Shown here: piece by piece, positions 26,463 to 35,417 of the stretch
Layout of the letters: each line of letters starts with the position of its first letter
Numbering within the stretch: position 1 is the stretch's first letter
DNA from: Corynebacterium kroppenstedtii
GTDB taxonomy: Bacteria > Actinomycetota > Actinomycetes > Mycobacteriales > Mycobacteriaceae
Reading direction: 5' to 3'
Length of the DNA stretch: 64,000 bases
Assembly: GCF_016894245.1 (NCBI RefSeq)
Contig: NZ_CP069792.1
Location: 868,001 to 932,000, forward strand
Program-made: the position numbers and the translations under genes
The notes under the pieces: model-generated
What the model saw: the letters and a program-made list of their open reading frames with translations, nothing else
Told to the model about the DNA's origin: nothing
Database searches by the model: none

Positions 26463-27029
26463 TTAGGCAGCGTCGAAAGTTCCTGCTGGGGTGATGTCGA
26501 CAACCTTGTTACCGCCGTCGGCAGTGACGTGGATGGTGCCATCCGCCTCAAAGGAGAAGGTGTAGCGGCCGACAGTTTGCGGGCTGGTCCCGTCGAGTAC
26601 GGTGGTGTCCCCTGCGAATCCTTGGTGCGTGCACGAGAGCTTCACGGAGTTGGGGTCGCCCTCCTTGGTCTCGAAGGCGGGGCGATCGACATTGAGGTCA
26701 GGTCCGCAAACAGCTCCGTCGACGGCTTGCTCTGAGTTCTGACTCTGTGCCGCAGCCGTGCTACTTCCACATGCGATGGAATCAGGGTTCTCGGTGACCT
26801 GGCAGTCGACTTCGGGGGTGTTGAAGACGACGTGGTGAACAGCCTGGGCGGCATCTTGCGGTGCCGGTGCTGGAGCAGGCGCTTCTTCAGCCTGCGCGGC
26901 GGTTGCCCCCATGAGGCCGGCACCGGCAACAATGGCGGCGGCTCCGGCGGCAATACGCCCGACGTGTGATCGGGCGCTGCGGATTGTGTTGTCGCGATCG
27001 ATGGAATCGGACGTGACGTTGGCTGGCAT
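26463..27029 (-). CDS. secreted protein with alanine/proline-rich N-terminus
   Basis: A 188-residue exported protein. A signal peptide (GRIAAGAAAIVAGAGLMGATAAQA) is followed by an Ala/Pro/Glu stretch (EEAPAPAPAP), then a approximately 120-residue domain with four cysteines (VDCQ, IACG, AVCG, LSCTH), suggesting two disulfides. The C-terminus has beta-strand character (YTFSFEADGTIHVTADGG). The ATG 27029 follows AAAGGAC; the longer frame is spurious. Function unknown; four cysteines and size suggest a small beta-sandwich. Confidence 0.8.
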   Translation of the reverse strand: MPANVTSDSIDRDNTIRSARSHVGRIAAGAAAIVAGAGLMGATAAQAEEAPAPAPAPQDAAQAVHHVVFNTPEVDCQVTENPDSIACGSSTAAAQSQNSEQAVDGAVCGPDLNVDRPAFETKEGDPNSVKLSCTHQGFAGDTTVLDGTSPQTVGRYTFSFEADGTIHVTADGGNKVVDITPAGTFDAA

Positions 27030-27277
27030 GGATAGTCCTTTCTCTGAAGTCGGTAGTGGTGCCCTCGAGGGGCTGACCACCTGGGCAGAAAGTGGTTTCC
27101 GTGTCCGGGGCCAACGGTAGCAATGGTTCTGCGATACTTCAGTAACCGAAATATAAACGAAACTTTCAAGGGCGAAATATCCCCCCTTTCGTTGGGGGAT
27201 GTTATCAAAAAGAAACAAGGCTACCCTCGACGCCTAGGCATTCGAGGAGTAGGCCCGCTTAATGCTTAACCCTCCGC

Positions 27278-27679
27278 TTAGTCTTTGTCTCCGCCGGCTT
27301 TGCCGTCCAGGGGCGTTCCCGTCGTTGTTGTGGCTTTGCCCGTGTAGCCTGCTCCTTTGCCCATCGTGGCGCTCTGCCCACGCCGGATTTGCTCGGCGTG
27401 GACGGAACGGCCCATCACGAAGGATCCCACCGACGCCACCATCAGGCACGCGACGATTGCGATCACGGACTTCACTAGCACGACGTACCATTCGTCGCCG
27501 TCGGCAATAGAACGAATCATGTTCGCAATGATGAGCAGGGGGACTCCGACGCCTGTGATGGGGCCCGTGAGGTTGACGCGGGTGAGTGCATCGGGCGCCC
27601 GCCACATCTCGATGACCTCGTCGATGAAGGCGATGGCGGCGATCACGATCAGTACGGAAATAATGATGTTGACGATCAT
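27278..27679 (-). CDS. mrpG: Mrp-type Na+/H+ antiporter subunit G
   Basis: A 133-residue membrane subunit with three helices (IIISVLIVIAAIAF...; GPITGVGVPLLIIANMI; VLVKSVIAIVACLMVASVGSF) and a polar tail. The LTGPITGVG region and WRAPDALTRVN fit MrpG. Last gene of the leftward mrpACDEFG operon; its ATG overlaps the mrpF stop by four bases. The complex exchanges Na+ (or K+) for protons and supports pH and salt tolerance. Confidence 0.85.
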   Translation of the reverse strand: MIVNIIISVLIVIAAIAFIDEVIEMWRAPDALTRVNLTGPITGVGVPLLIIANMIRSIADGDEWYVVLVKSVIAIVACLMVASVGSFVMGRSVHAEQIRRGQSATMGKGAGYTGKATTTTGTPLDGKAGGDKD

Positions 27680-27933
27680 CGTTGGCCTCCCACCATGATG
27701 CGTGAGTTCGCAACTGAGCTCAGGACGCTCAGCACCCCGGCGAAGACGGCGACTTCGTAGGTAATGGTTGTTCGGTTTCCCAGTGAGTAGACAAGGAATA
27801 ACCCGACGGCGCCGAAAAAGATCACATCGGACAGCACTGTACGGGACAAGTCATCACACCGCGCCATCAGCAACAATGCCGCTAATAAGGCGGCAATGAT
27901 GACCGCGCTCACAAGAATTAAGACGAATGTCAT
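27676..27933 (-). CDS. mrpF: Mrp-type Na+/H+ antiporter subunit F
   Basis: An 85-residue subunit with three membrane helices. The segment LLMARCDDLSRTVLSDVIFFG corresponds to the conserved MrpF RGP/D region. It lies 2 bases after mrpE and overlaps mrpG, so translation is coupled. Part of the hetero-oligomeric antiporter. Confidence 0.85.
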   Translation of the reverse strand: MTFVLILVSAVIIAALLAALLLMARCDDLSRTVLSDVIFFGAVGLFLVYSLGNRTTITYEVAVFAGVLSVLSSVANSRIMVGGQR

Positions 27934-27935
27934 AG

Positions 27936-28607
27936 TTAGCTCTCCTCCTGTGAAGCGTTTCGGCGCGACGGCTCGGCAGACCTGGAGGTCGCACCTCCCG
28001 CCTGTGACTGCTCGGCAGACCCCGGAACAATGGACTCAACAGAGAACCCGGTAGCATCCGTATCCCCACCGGCATAACCAGGAGGAATGCTCGGTCCTCC
28101 GGGCTTAGTGAAGGACTTCGGCCCGGGGCCACCATTGGGCGCGCCATCTGAGTAATACAACTTGCTGGTGTAGCCATTAGCGCACCGAGGATGCGTGCGC
28201 TGGCAGACCTGCGGGGCAAGGCGCTGTTCCATCTCTGCCAGCTCCTGCATAATGGCCTCCGGATCGCTACCAAACGCAGCATGGACTAAGAGGATCCGCC
28301 CATCAGGGGCATCGTCGGCCGGCATTGGCTCATGGGGGCCCGGATAATCGGACACGTCTTGGGGGAGGGCATCGCCCACTTCAAGGAGCCCCAGCGATAA
28401 CGTGCCCGGGGTCATTGTGATCGACGTCGTAAATAGACCGACCTCACGGTCCGTTTGCACACGCAACGGGTACGCCACGATGATCGGATCGATGTCCGAC
28501 CTGCGCTTGTTGGCATCCACGATGATGGACCACGTTGCCAGTAACACCTGCTCAATGAGCCACGCGCCGTACCGTAGGGCATGCAGAGTTAGACGAAGCG
28601 TTTTCAT
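27936..28607 (-). CDS. mrpE: Mrp-type Na+/H+ antiporter subunit E
   Basis: A 223-residue subunit. The membrane part is short (YGAWLIEQVLLATWSIIVDA); the MrpE hallmark TSITMTPGTLSLGL follows. The family is usually about 160 residues. Here an extra C-terminal tail of about 80 residues, rich in Gly, Pro and Ser, is added, of unknown purpose. It overlaps mrpD by four bases. Confidence 0.85.
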   Translation of the reverse strand: MKTLRLTLHALRYGAWLIEQVLLATWSIIVDANKRRSDIDPIIVAYPLRVQTDREVGLFTTSITMTPGTLSLGLLEVGDALPQDVSDYPGPHEPMPADDAPDGRILLVHAAFGSDPEAIMQELAEMEQRLAPQVCQRTHPRCANGYTSKLYYSDGAPNGGPGPKSFTKPGGPSIPPGYAGGDTDATGFSVESIVPGSAEQSQAGGATSRSAEPSRRNASQEES

Positions 28608-30352
28608 TCTTGCCCTCCTGTGGTGACTGCAATCATTGCCGACGCGTGACGCTGATGTGAATCGGCGTGGTGACCGCTCTCAGTGGCGTGGCCAGCACCC
28701 ATCGCGTGGTTGTCCTCGCCGGCACCGTGGTCGTCTCCAGCCGCGTGCTCGTCCTCATCGTCGTGATGAACAATCATGTCGTCGGGGACATCGGCTGGAT
28801 CATGGGAATCGCCAGTCAGGCCAGCGCCACCGGTGTTCGCCACGCCCACCGCGTCGTCGCCAAGAACGGCGCTCTGGTAGGCCTTGACGTTGAGCAGCGA
28901 ATCCGCCGCGTGGTTCGTCGCCGAAATCGCGGGCCCAGCGCCCACCAGCAGCCCGGCCGACATCAGGGCCATCGCCGCGGACGGCAAAATGAACCGCACC
29001 GGAACAGCCAGTTGGCGGTCAACGTACTGCGGGTTCATGGGTTTGCCCCAGAACACCTCGCGCCACAGCCGGAGCATAGAGAGCAGCGCGCCCATGCCGG
29101 CGATGACGATGGCCGCCAACACAATCCACGACTTCACCGAGTAGTCGCTGGCCACAGCCATCACAACACCCAATTTACCGATAACACCGGAGAACGGCGG
29201 CAACCCGACGATCGACAAAGCGCCGGCGACGAACACGGCCGCGACCAACGGGTCACGACGCATCAAACCGGACAGGCGCTGCAAACGGCCAGTTCCGTAC
29301 GTTTCCTCAATCGAACCGATGGACAGGGCCAGCGACGCAATCACCGTCATGTGGTGAACCGCGTAGAACACGCCCGCGGCCAGCATCCGTCGGGGATCAT
29401 GCCCCACGAAGGCCAGGCCAACCAACATGAATGGCATACCGTTGACCATCTGGTAGGCCAGAACCGAACGCATCGTACGCTCACCCAAGCCAGCCCAGGA
29501 ACCAACAAGCATGGCAGCCACACAAATCACCAGAATGAGCCACGACCAGCGGTCATCCAGGCCAAACATGACGGCATAAATGCGGAAGATCGCATAGAAC
29601 GCCACCTTGGTGTGCAGGCCAGAGAACAAAGCCATGACGGCCGGCGACGTATTCGGATAGGTGCGCGGCAACCACGTGTGAACAGGGAACAGACCAGCTT
29701 TAATAGCCAGCGCCAGAAGAATCAGACCGCCGGTCACCACCACCGGACCGTTGCCCCGGGCCGCGCTGGCCAGGGCCGGCAGGTTCGACGTCCCCGCCGT
29801 CGCGTAGGTCAGCGTGACACCAACGACCAGCACAGCCGATGTAATCAAGTTCACCAGCACAAATAACCTGCCAGCACGGAGGCGCTGCAATGTACCCGTC
29901 ATGGCAAGCAACGCGTACGACGGCAGAAGCATGACCTCAATACACACGAACAGGTTGAACAGATCCGCCGTGCTCATCGCCCCGTACACGCCGCCCATCA
30001 GCATGCACACCAGGGCAGGGTAGAAGCGCGCATTCATCTCTCCGACAGCCGTCGCGAACCACACAGAGACCAGGCACACGATCGAGGTCATCGTGATCAT
30101 GAGCGACGAGAACGAATCCGACGCGAACGGAATCGCGATACCCGCAGCGTACCCGCCGACGTTCTCCGCGATCGCGGGATGATTCCAGTGGTAGATCATG
30201 AGGCTTAAGCCCGCGGCGAAACCGACGATGGGCACCACGAAAGCCAAAGCAATGCGGAGCACTTTCCACGGCGACATGGCCGCAAGAGCCGCGGCCGTCA
30301 GAGGCCCAGCAAGGAAGAGCGGCAGCAGCGCCGCAATCGTTGACGTTGCCAT
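28604..30352 (-). CDS. mrpD: Mrp-type Na+/H+ antiporter subunit D
   Basis: A 582-residue proton-translocating subunit related to NADH dehydrogenase ND5/NuoL, with about 14 membrane helices. Conserved features include LNLFVCIEVMLLPSYALLA, KAGLFPVHTWLPRTYPNTSP and the HTKVAFYAIFR helix. The C-terminal approximately 55 residues form an Asp/His-rich tail (IVHHDDEDEHAAGDDHGAG and more) beyond the family length, able in principle to bind metal. It is the central pump subunit, between mrpC and mrpE. Confidence 0.9.
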   Translation of the reverse strand: MATSTIAALLPLFLAGPLTAAALAAMSPWKVLRIALAFVVPIVGFAAGLSLMIYHWNHPAIAENVGGYAAGIAIPFASDSFSSLMITMTSIVCLVSVWFATAVGEMNARFYPALVCMLMGGVYGAMSTADLFNLFVCIEVMLLPSYALLAMTGTLQRLRAGRLFVLVNLITSAVLVVGVTLTYATAGTSNLPALASAARGNGPVVVTGGLILLALAIKAGLFPVHTWLPRTYPNTSPAVMALFSGLHTKVAFYAIFRIYAVMFGLDDRWSWLILVICVAAMLVGSWAGLGERTMRSVLAYQMVNGMPFMLVGLAFVGHDPRRMLAAGVFYAVHHMTVIASLALSIGSIEETYGTGRLQRLSGLMRRDPLVAAVFVAGALSIVGLPPFSGVIGKLGVVMAVASDYSVKSWIVLAAIVIAGMGALLSMLRLWREVFWGKPMNPQYVDRQLAVPVRFILPSAAMALMSAGLLVGAGPAISATNHAADSLLNVKAYQSAVLGDDAVGVANTGGAGLTGDSHDPADVPDDMIVHHDDEDEHAAGDDHGAGEDNHAMGAGHATESGHHADSHQRHASAMIAVTTGGQE

Positions 30353-30931
30353 CTATTCGATGCCCTCCTCGCGCTGTTGGCGTCGCTGATATTGGTTCGA
30401 GTCGGTGGAAATTCGACGTGCACTGCGGCCCATCGTCTGCAGCGCTGTCACCTCATGGGTGACGTGATCAGGCAAAACATAAGCGTCGTCGGTAGGGGTA
30501 TCGTGCTCTTCCTGCGAATCCTTTGCCTGGCCGTGTGCCACCTTCTTCTTAGCGGGCACGGACTTTTCCTCGGTGCTCCACACCGAGTCCTTGAACGCTG
30601 CGAACAAATCGGGGAACTCCTTGACCGGATCGGTCAAGGTGTCATCGGAGCGGCCCAACGCGGCCAAGGCCAGCATGAACGCGGTGGTGGCCATCGAAAT
30701 AACAATCGCCGTCAGCACGAAAGCCTGCGGCAAAGGATCGGCTGCGTCCTGGGGATTCGTGCCGCTCATGATGGGCTCTGACCGCCACGCGCCGATACCG
30801 GCAGCCAGGAGAGTTAAGTTGGTGGCGTGGCCAATGAGCGTCATCCCGAGGATCAACCGGACCATTCCCCGTTGGAGAACCAGGAACACACCGCCGGCGG
30901 TGAGTACACCAATCGTTATTGCCATAATCAT
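30353..30931 (-). CDS. mrpC: Mrp-type Na+/H+ antiporter subunit C
   Basis: A 192-residue NuoK-like subunit with three membrane helices. MVRLILGMTLIGHATNLTLLAAG and DPLPQAFVLTAIVISMATTAFML are characteristic. A approximately 75-residue charged C-terminal tail extends past the usual end. Its ATG overlaps the mrpA stop by four bases (a second in-frame ATG is at 30925). Confidence 0.88.
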   Translation of the reverse strand: MIMAITIGVLTAGGVFLVLQRGMVRLILGMTLIGHATNLTLLAAGIGAWRSEPIMSGTNPQDAADPLPQAFVLTAIVISMATTAFMLALAALGRSDDTLTDPVKEFPDLFAAFKDSVWSTEEKSVPAKKKVAHGQAKDSQEEHDTPTDDAYVLPDHVTHEVTALQTMGRSARRISTDSNQYQRRQQREEGIE

Positions 30932-33927
30932 TCTTCCACCTCCACGGTGTCGACGGGTTTCCGGCCGGACGTATCGCCACCACTATCGGATGTCGATTCA
31001 GAGACGGTATCGCGGTCGGTGCCCGCAGTAGACGGTGCATAGTCCGGCTCAGTGGGGTTGACAGGAGAGAACCCTCCGTGGGTGCGTACGGGCCCTAGTG
31101 GGTTTTCCGCGCCGGGCCGGATGGAGCCGCCCAACTGCAAGAGTGCGATGGCCACCAAACCGAGAACGGCCAGGTAGACACCGGCATCGAAAATCTGGGC
31201 CGTCGTCAAGAGTTCGCCACCAACGTGAGCATTGAGAGGCTGGAGGAAGGACCCGCGGGATCCGTGCCCGCCTTCCTCACCGGAGGCGTGGCCGAGGTAA
31301 CCGGCCAGGCCTGCGAGGACCGCCAAGGAAATACCCGAGCCCACCAGGATGTAGGGAAGCCGATTGTTCGTTGGGGCCTTATCTGCCGGGCGCGACAGGT
31401 AGTAGAACATGAGCGCACCGCCACCGATTAGGGCTGCGATGAACCCGCCGCCGGGGTGATTGTGCCCGCGCCAGAACACCGCTGCGCTGATCAGGATGAG
31501 GACGGGGATAAGGAGTTTCGCCATCCACCTCATCGGTAACGAGTTCAGCTCCGGGCGCGGGATGGCGGCCAAGGATCCGCGGATGTCATCGCGAACACGC
31601 GGCACGGAAAGCACCACCGCGGCGATCGCCACACCACACATACCAAGCACGGAAAGCTCGCCCATGGTATCGAAAGCACGGAACTCCACCAGGATGGTGT
31701 TCACGACGTTATTTCCGTGCGAAATTGTGGGCCCGTTGGTGAGGTACCACTGCGAAATCAATGGTTTTCCGTGGTAGCCGACCAGCGCGACCACGCCGAC
31801 CGTCGTCGTTAATCCCATGAGAACCGCGATCGTTCCGGCCCAGCGATCACGACGTGCGGACCGCTCCGTAAAGTCGCGCGGTTGCAGCCGGATGACCAGC
31901 ATGAGGACCACGGTCGTGAGCAGCTCAACCAAAATCTGGGTGAGCGCCACATCTGGGCTGCCCAGGGTCAGAATCTGCAGGGTAACACCGACACCGGCAG
32001 CGCTGACCGCAATCACAGCCGACAGACGACGTCGGGCCAGGACCGCGGTGGCCACACCAATAATGACCGTGACCAGGGCAACGTAATCCAGCGGGCGGTC
32101 AATTCCGCCCACCCGGGAGCCCATATCGACACCATCGATGGCACCACCATCAAACAGCGCCCCGATAGCCACGGAACCCGCGAGAGTAATGACCGCCAAG
32201 AACGGCAGAGCCAGGTGGCGCGTCGGCGAAACGGAGTCCGCCATAGAACCGCCCAGCTTGCCCCAACGGGAACCACCAGTGATGACCCCTTGGAGCACGT
32301 GAGCTCCCGTGAAGGGGGATAGTTCCTTGCCGACGAGAACCCGCGCAATAGCCTTACGGAACACGACACAGGTGATACCAACGACGATGACGACGACGCT
32401 GATCACCAGTGGCACGGTGATGCCGTGGAACAAGGCGAGGTGAGTGTGCGTCGCGTGGTGTGTGCTCAGCGCGGAATCCGCGGCGGCATCTACGAAGGAA
32501 TCCATGAAGCCGGGGACAAAGCCCAGCGGTAGGGACAGGAAACCGGGGATCGCCGCGGGGAGCCACAAGGACAGTGGTGCTTCGTGGACGTCGCTGACGT
32601 CGCGTTTTCCGTCGACGAAACCGCCGAAAATGTAGCGGTAGGAGTAGGCGAAGGTCAGGATCGCACCCACAGCAGCGCAGATGAGCAGGAGCGCGGTGGC
32701 CGGGGTGGCCAGTTCACCTTCCAGCATGGCATCCAACATGCCCTCTTTGGAGATGAAGCCGAACAGTGGCGGGACCGCGGCCATGGACGTCGCGGCGATG
32801 AGTGCCATGCTGAATGTCCATGGCATGACGCGCCAGATCGGCCCCAACCGGCGAATATCGCGCGTCCCGGTTTGGTGGTCTACCACACCAATCAGCATGA
32901 ACAAGCTGGATTTGAACAATGCGTGTGCCAGCGTGTGAACCACCGCGGCCGCCATGGCGAGCGGTGTACCAATACCAATGGTGCACACAATCCAGCCCAG
33001 CTGAGACACCGTCGAGTATGCGGTCAGTTTCTTCAGATCATTCTTCTGCAGGGCAAATAGTGCCGCCATAATTGCGGTGAACATGCCGACGATAATGAGC
33101 ACACCGCGCCACCACGCGTCGTCATGGAAGAGCGCGGAAAAACGCAAGAGCAGGTAAATGCCGGCCTTCACGACGGCTGCCGCGTGGAGGAAGGCGGACA
33201 CCGGAGTATCTGCCGCCATCGCCTCGGGGAGCCAGAAGTGGAAGGGGAACTGCGCCGACTTCGTGCACGCCGACGTCGCAATCAACACGGCAATGACAGA
33301 CAGCAACGCGGGGTGATGTGCCCATTCCGGCGAATGAATGATCCCCGACAGGCTGGTCGTTCCCGTCACACCAGCGCTAATGCCCAAACTGGTCAGGAGC
33401 GTAAGCCCACCGAAGAACGTCAGAATAATCGTGCGCATTGATCCCAGCTCGCCACCGGGGCCTGACCGCGCGATGAGGAAGAACGACGCCAGTGACACGA
33501 GCTCCCACGAGATAAACATCAGGATGACGTCGTCGGCAAGAACAAGAGTGACGACGGCTGCCATGAAAGCTGTCATGAGCAGGTAGAAGCTCATGGACCC
33601 ACGGCCGCCGTGTAAATACCGCGTTGAGTAAATGAACACGGCCGCGCCGATGCCTAACGCGAGCAGAGCGAAGAATGTAGATAAGGCGTCGGCGCGGAGT
33701 GAAAAGATCACATCGGCACCATTGGGGAGGAAATCCTTAATCCATGTGACCTTCCAGGTCCAGGGATTGCCGTCAATGATGTCAGGCAACTTCCGGAGGA
33801 GCGGGATGGCGGACGCGATGAAAATAAGGGCTAGGGGCCACCCTGCGTTGCGGTCAAGTAACCGAACGAACAGGGGAACCAGGATGAGGGCGAGCACCAC
33901 GAACAAGGGGATCGCGACAAGCTCCAC
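30928..33927 (-). CDS. mrpA: Mrp-type Na+/H+ antiporter subunit A, fused with MrpB domain
   Basis: A 999-residue integral membrane protein. The N-terminal two thirds match NuoL-type MrpA (motifs LISWELVSLASFFLIARSG and KSAQFPFHFWLPEAMAADTP with the lysine and histidine of the proton channel). The C-terminal third carries the MrpB-like region (LLIPVLILISAAVFWRGHNHPGGGF). Fusion of A and B is the norm in the group 1 antiporters of actinobacteria. First gene of the operon; GTG 33927 is used as no better start is in frame. The last approximately 60 residues are polar. Confidence 0.9.
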   Translation of the reverse strand: MELVAIPLFVVLALILVPLFVRLLDRNAGWPLALIFIASAIPLLRKLPDIIDGNPWTWKVTWIKDFLPNGADVIFSLRADALSTFFALLALGIGAAVFIYSTRYLHGGRGSMSFYLLMTAFMAAVVTLVLADDVILMFISWELVSLASFFLIARSGPGGELGSMRTIILTFFGGLTLLTSLGISAGVTGTTSLSGIIHSPEWAHHPALLSVIAVLIATSACTKSAQFPFHFWLPEAMAADTPVSAFLHAAAVVKAGIYLLLRFSALFHDDAWWRGVLIIVGMFTAIMAALFALQKNDLKKLTAYSTVSQLGWIVCTIGIGTPLAMAAAVVHTLAHALFKSSLFMLIGVVDHQTGTRDIRRLGPIWRVMPWTFSMALIAATSMAAVPPLFGFISKEGMLDAMLEGELATPATALLLICAAVGAILTFAYSYRYIFGGFVDGKRDVSDVHEAPLSLWLPAAIPGFLSLPLGFVPGFMDSFVDAAADSALSTHHATHTHLALFHGITVPLVISVVVIVVGITCVVFRKAIARVLVGKELSPFTGAHVLQGVITGGSRWGKLGGSMADSVSPTRHLALPFLAVITLAGSVAIGALFDGGAIDGVDMGSRVGGIDRPLDYVALVTVIIGVATAVLARRRLSAVIAVSAAGVGVTLQILTLGSPDVALTQILVELLTTVVLMLVIRLQPRDFTERSARRDRWAGTIAVLMGLTTTVGVVALVGYHGKPLISQWYLTNGPTISHGNNVVNTILVEFRAFDTMGELSVLGMCGVAIAAVVLSVPRVRDDIRGSLAAIPRPELNSLPMRWMAKLLIPVLILISAAVFWRGHNHPGGGFIAALIGGGALMFYYLSRPADKAPTNNRLPYILVGSGISLAVLAGLAGYLGHASGEEGGHGSRGSFLQPLNAHVGGELLTTAQIFDAGVYLAVLGLVAIALLQLGGSIRPGAENPLGPVRTHGGFSPVNPTEPDYAPSTAGTDRDTVSESTSDSGGDTSGRKPVDTVEVEE

Positions 33928-34191
33928 GAAGCATCAACACCTGTGGGTTTAAGTGGACATAAACAGACAATAAACAGTTTCCCAGGGTATCAGTTGCAGG
34001 TCAGAATTCCACGCTGCGGGAATTGGCCTTGGAGTGGGGAATATCGGAGTGGGTTGGCCTGTGATGGAGTGCCCGTGATTGCTTAATGAAAATATGGTGG
34101 CATAGTCGTGACGATACAGAGAGAGTGTGAGCTAAAGCTAATTTAGAAAAATACCTTGTTGAAGCGGGTGAGTAGGTGTTAGGGTCAAAAT

Positions 34192-34222
34192 TATTGAAAA
34201 TGACGATGGCACTATTGAAAAT
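34192..34222. repeat. two direct TATTGAAAAT repeats, 21 bases apart
   Basis: TATTGAAAAT at 34192-34201 and 34213-34222, two helical turns apart, in the 433-base gap between mrpA and the zinc-type CDF gene. Could be a regulator-binding pair. The rest of the gap (33928-34360) is AT-richer and shows no gene. Confidence 0.45.
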
Positions 34223-34360
34223 AAACTCGCGTGGCGAATATTGCCGCGGCGGAGAGCGTGACGGTGTCGAGCGCTATGGCCGATGACGGCTGCCATGTCA
34301 TAGCGCTCACTATTGCTTGAATACCTCTTCTGGTGCCCGAATACTTCTTTGGAGACGATC

Positions 34361-35398
34361 ATGGCTCACAACATGTCCCCCGGACACGACCACGTGGAGG
34401 CAAACCATCACGATCATGGGGTTGAGCACGGTCATGAGCACGGGCCGGGCCACAGCCACATTCATAGCCACAGCCACGGGCACTCTCACGGGCACACGCA
34501 CGATCACGGTGCTTCGTCACGGGGGCGTTTGATTGCCGCCCTCGCGGTCACGGCAACAATCCTGCTCGCAGAGCTTATCGGTGCGTGGATCTCCGGGTCG
34601 CTGGCCCTCGCGGCTGATGCCGGCCATATGTTGGTTGACTCGTCGGGCCTGGTTATCGCCCTGATCGCTGTGCATTTGTCGCAGCGGCCACGCAATAACC
34701 GCTTCACGTGGGGATGGTCGCGGGCGGAAGTACTTGCCGCCGCATTGCAGGCAGGGATGCTGATCATTATCTGCGGAGTCGTCGCGGTAGAGGGCATATC
34801 CCACCTCATTAACCAGCCCGACGTGGAACCCGTGCCCATGCTCATCATCGGAACTATTGGCCTGGTGGCTAACGCCGCGTCGATTATCATTTTGGCAGGT
34901 GGGCGCGAAAGTTCGCTCAATATGCGCGCCGCATTTCTAGAGGTAGTTAACGACGCTTTGGGCTCGCTGGCTGTCATTCTTGCCGCCATTATCGGACTAG
35001 CGACGGGGTGGGTTCGCGCGGACTCGATCGCGTCCCTGTTTATCGTTGCGCTGATGGTTCCGCGCGCGTTCACCCTCCTCCGCACAGCGATCCGAATCCT
35101 GATGGAGGCCACCCCCGACGAAATTGACCTCGATGATGTGCGCGAACATATTTGCGGCGTCGATGGGGTGAAGGATTGCCATGACCTCCACATCAACACC
35201 ATCAGCACGGGTGTGGTGGCGTTAACCGCGCACGTGGCGGTGGATAGTGGCCTGTCCGCGGCCGAGCACCACCGGATTCTTCATACCCTGGAAGATTGCA
35301 CGGCCCAGCACTTCCCGGTGGCCATCAAGCACACCACATTCCAGTTGGAAGCGAAGGACCACAGCGGGCACGAGCGCTTACACCACGGCGCGGCATAA
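34361..35398 (+). CDS. cation diffusion facilitator, zinc/cobalt exporter type
   Basis: A 345-residue CDF transporter. The N-terminus (residues about 6-50) is a His-rich metal-binding stretch (GHEHGPGHSHIHSHSHGHSHG). Six membrane helices follow with the zinc-site motifs AADAGHMLVDSSG and EVVNDALGS. A C-terminal cytoplasmic domain holds HDLHINTISTGV. It likely exports Zn2+ in exchange for protons. The ATG 34361 follows GGAG at 6 bases; the upstream open frame is unlikely. Expression may depend on the repeat pair at 34192. Confidence 0.9.
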   Translation: MAHNMSPGHDHVEANHHDHGVEHGHEHGPGHSHIHSHSHGHSHGHTHDHGASSRGRLIAALAVTATILLAELIGAWISGSLALAADAGHMLVDSSGLVIALIAVHLSQRPRNNRFTWGWSRAEVLAAALQAGMLIIICGVVAVEGISHLINQPDVEPVPMLIIGTIGLVANAASIIILAGGRESSLNMRAAFLEVVNDALGSLAVILAAIIGLATGWVRADSIASLFIVALMVPRAFTLLRTAIRILMEATPDEIDLDDVREHICGVDGVKDCHDLHINTISTGVVALTAHVAVDSGLSAAEHHRILHTLEDCTAQHFPVAIKHTTFQLEAKDHSGHERLHHGAA

Positions 35399-35417
35399 AT
35401 AGTCCGCCGTTGAGCAA

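Noticed and set aside
28667-29866. 399-codon frame antisense to mrpD
   Set aside because: Shadow of a high-GC gene with intact MrpD motifs on the opposite strand.
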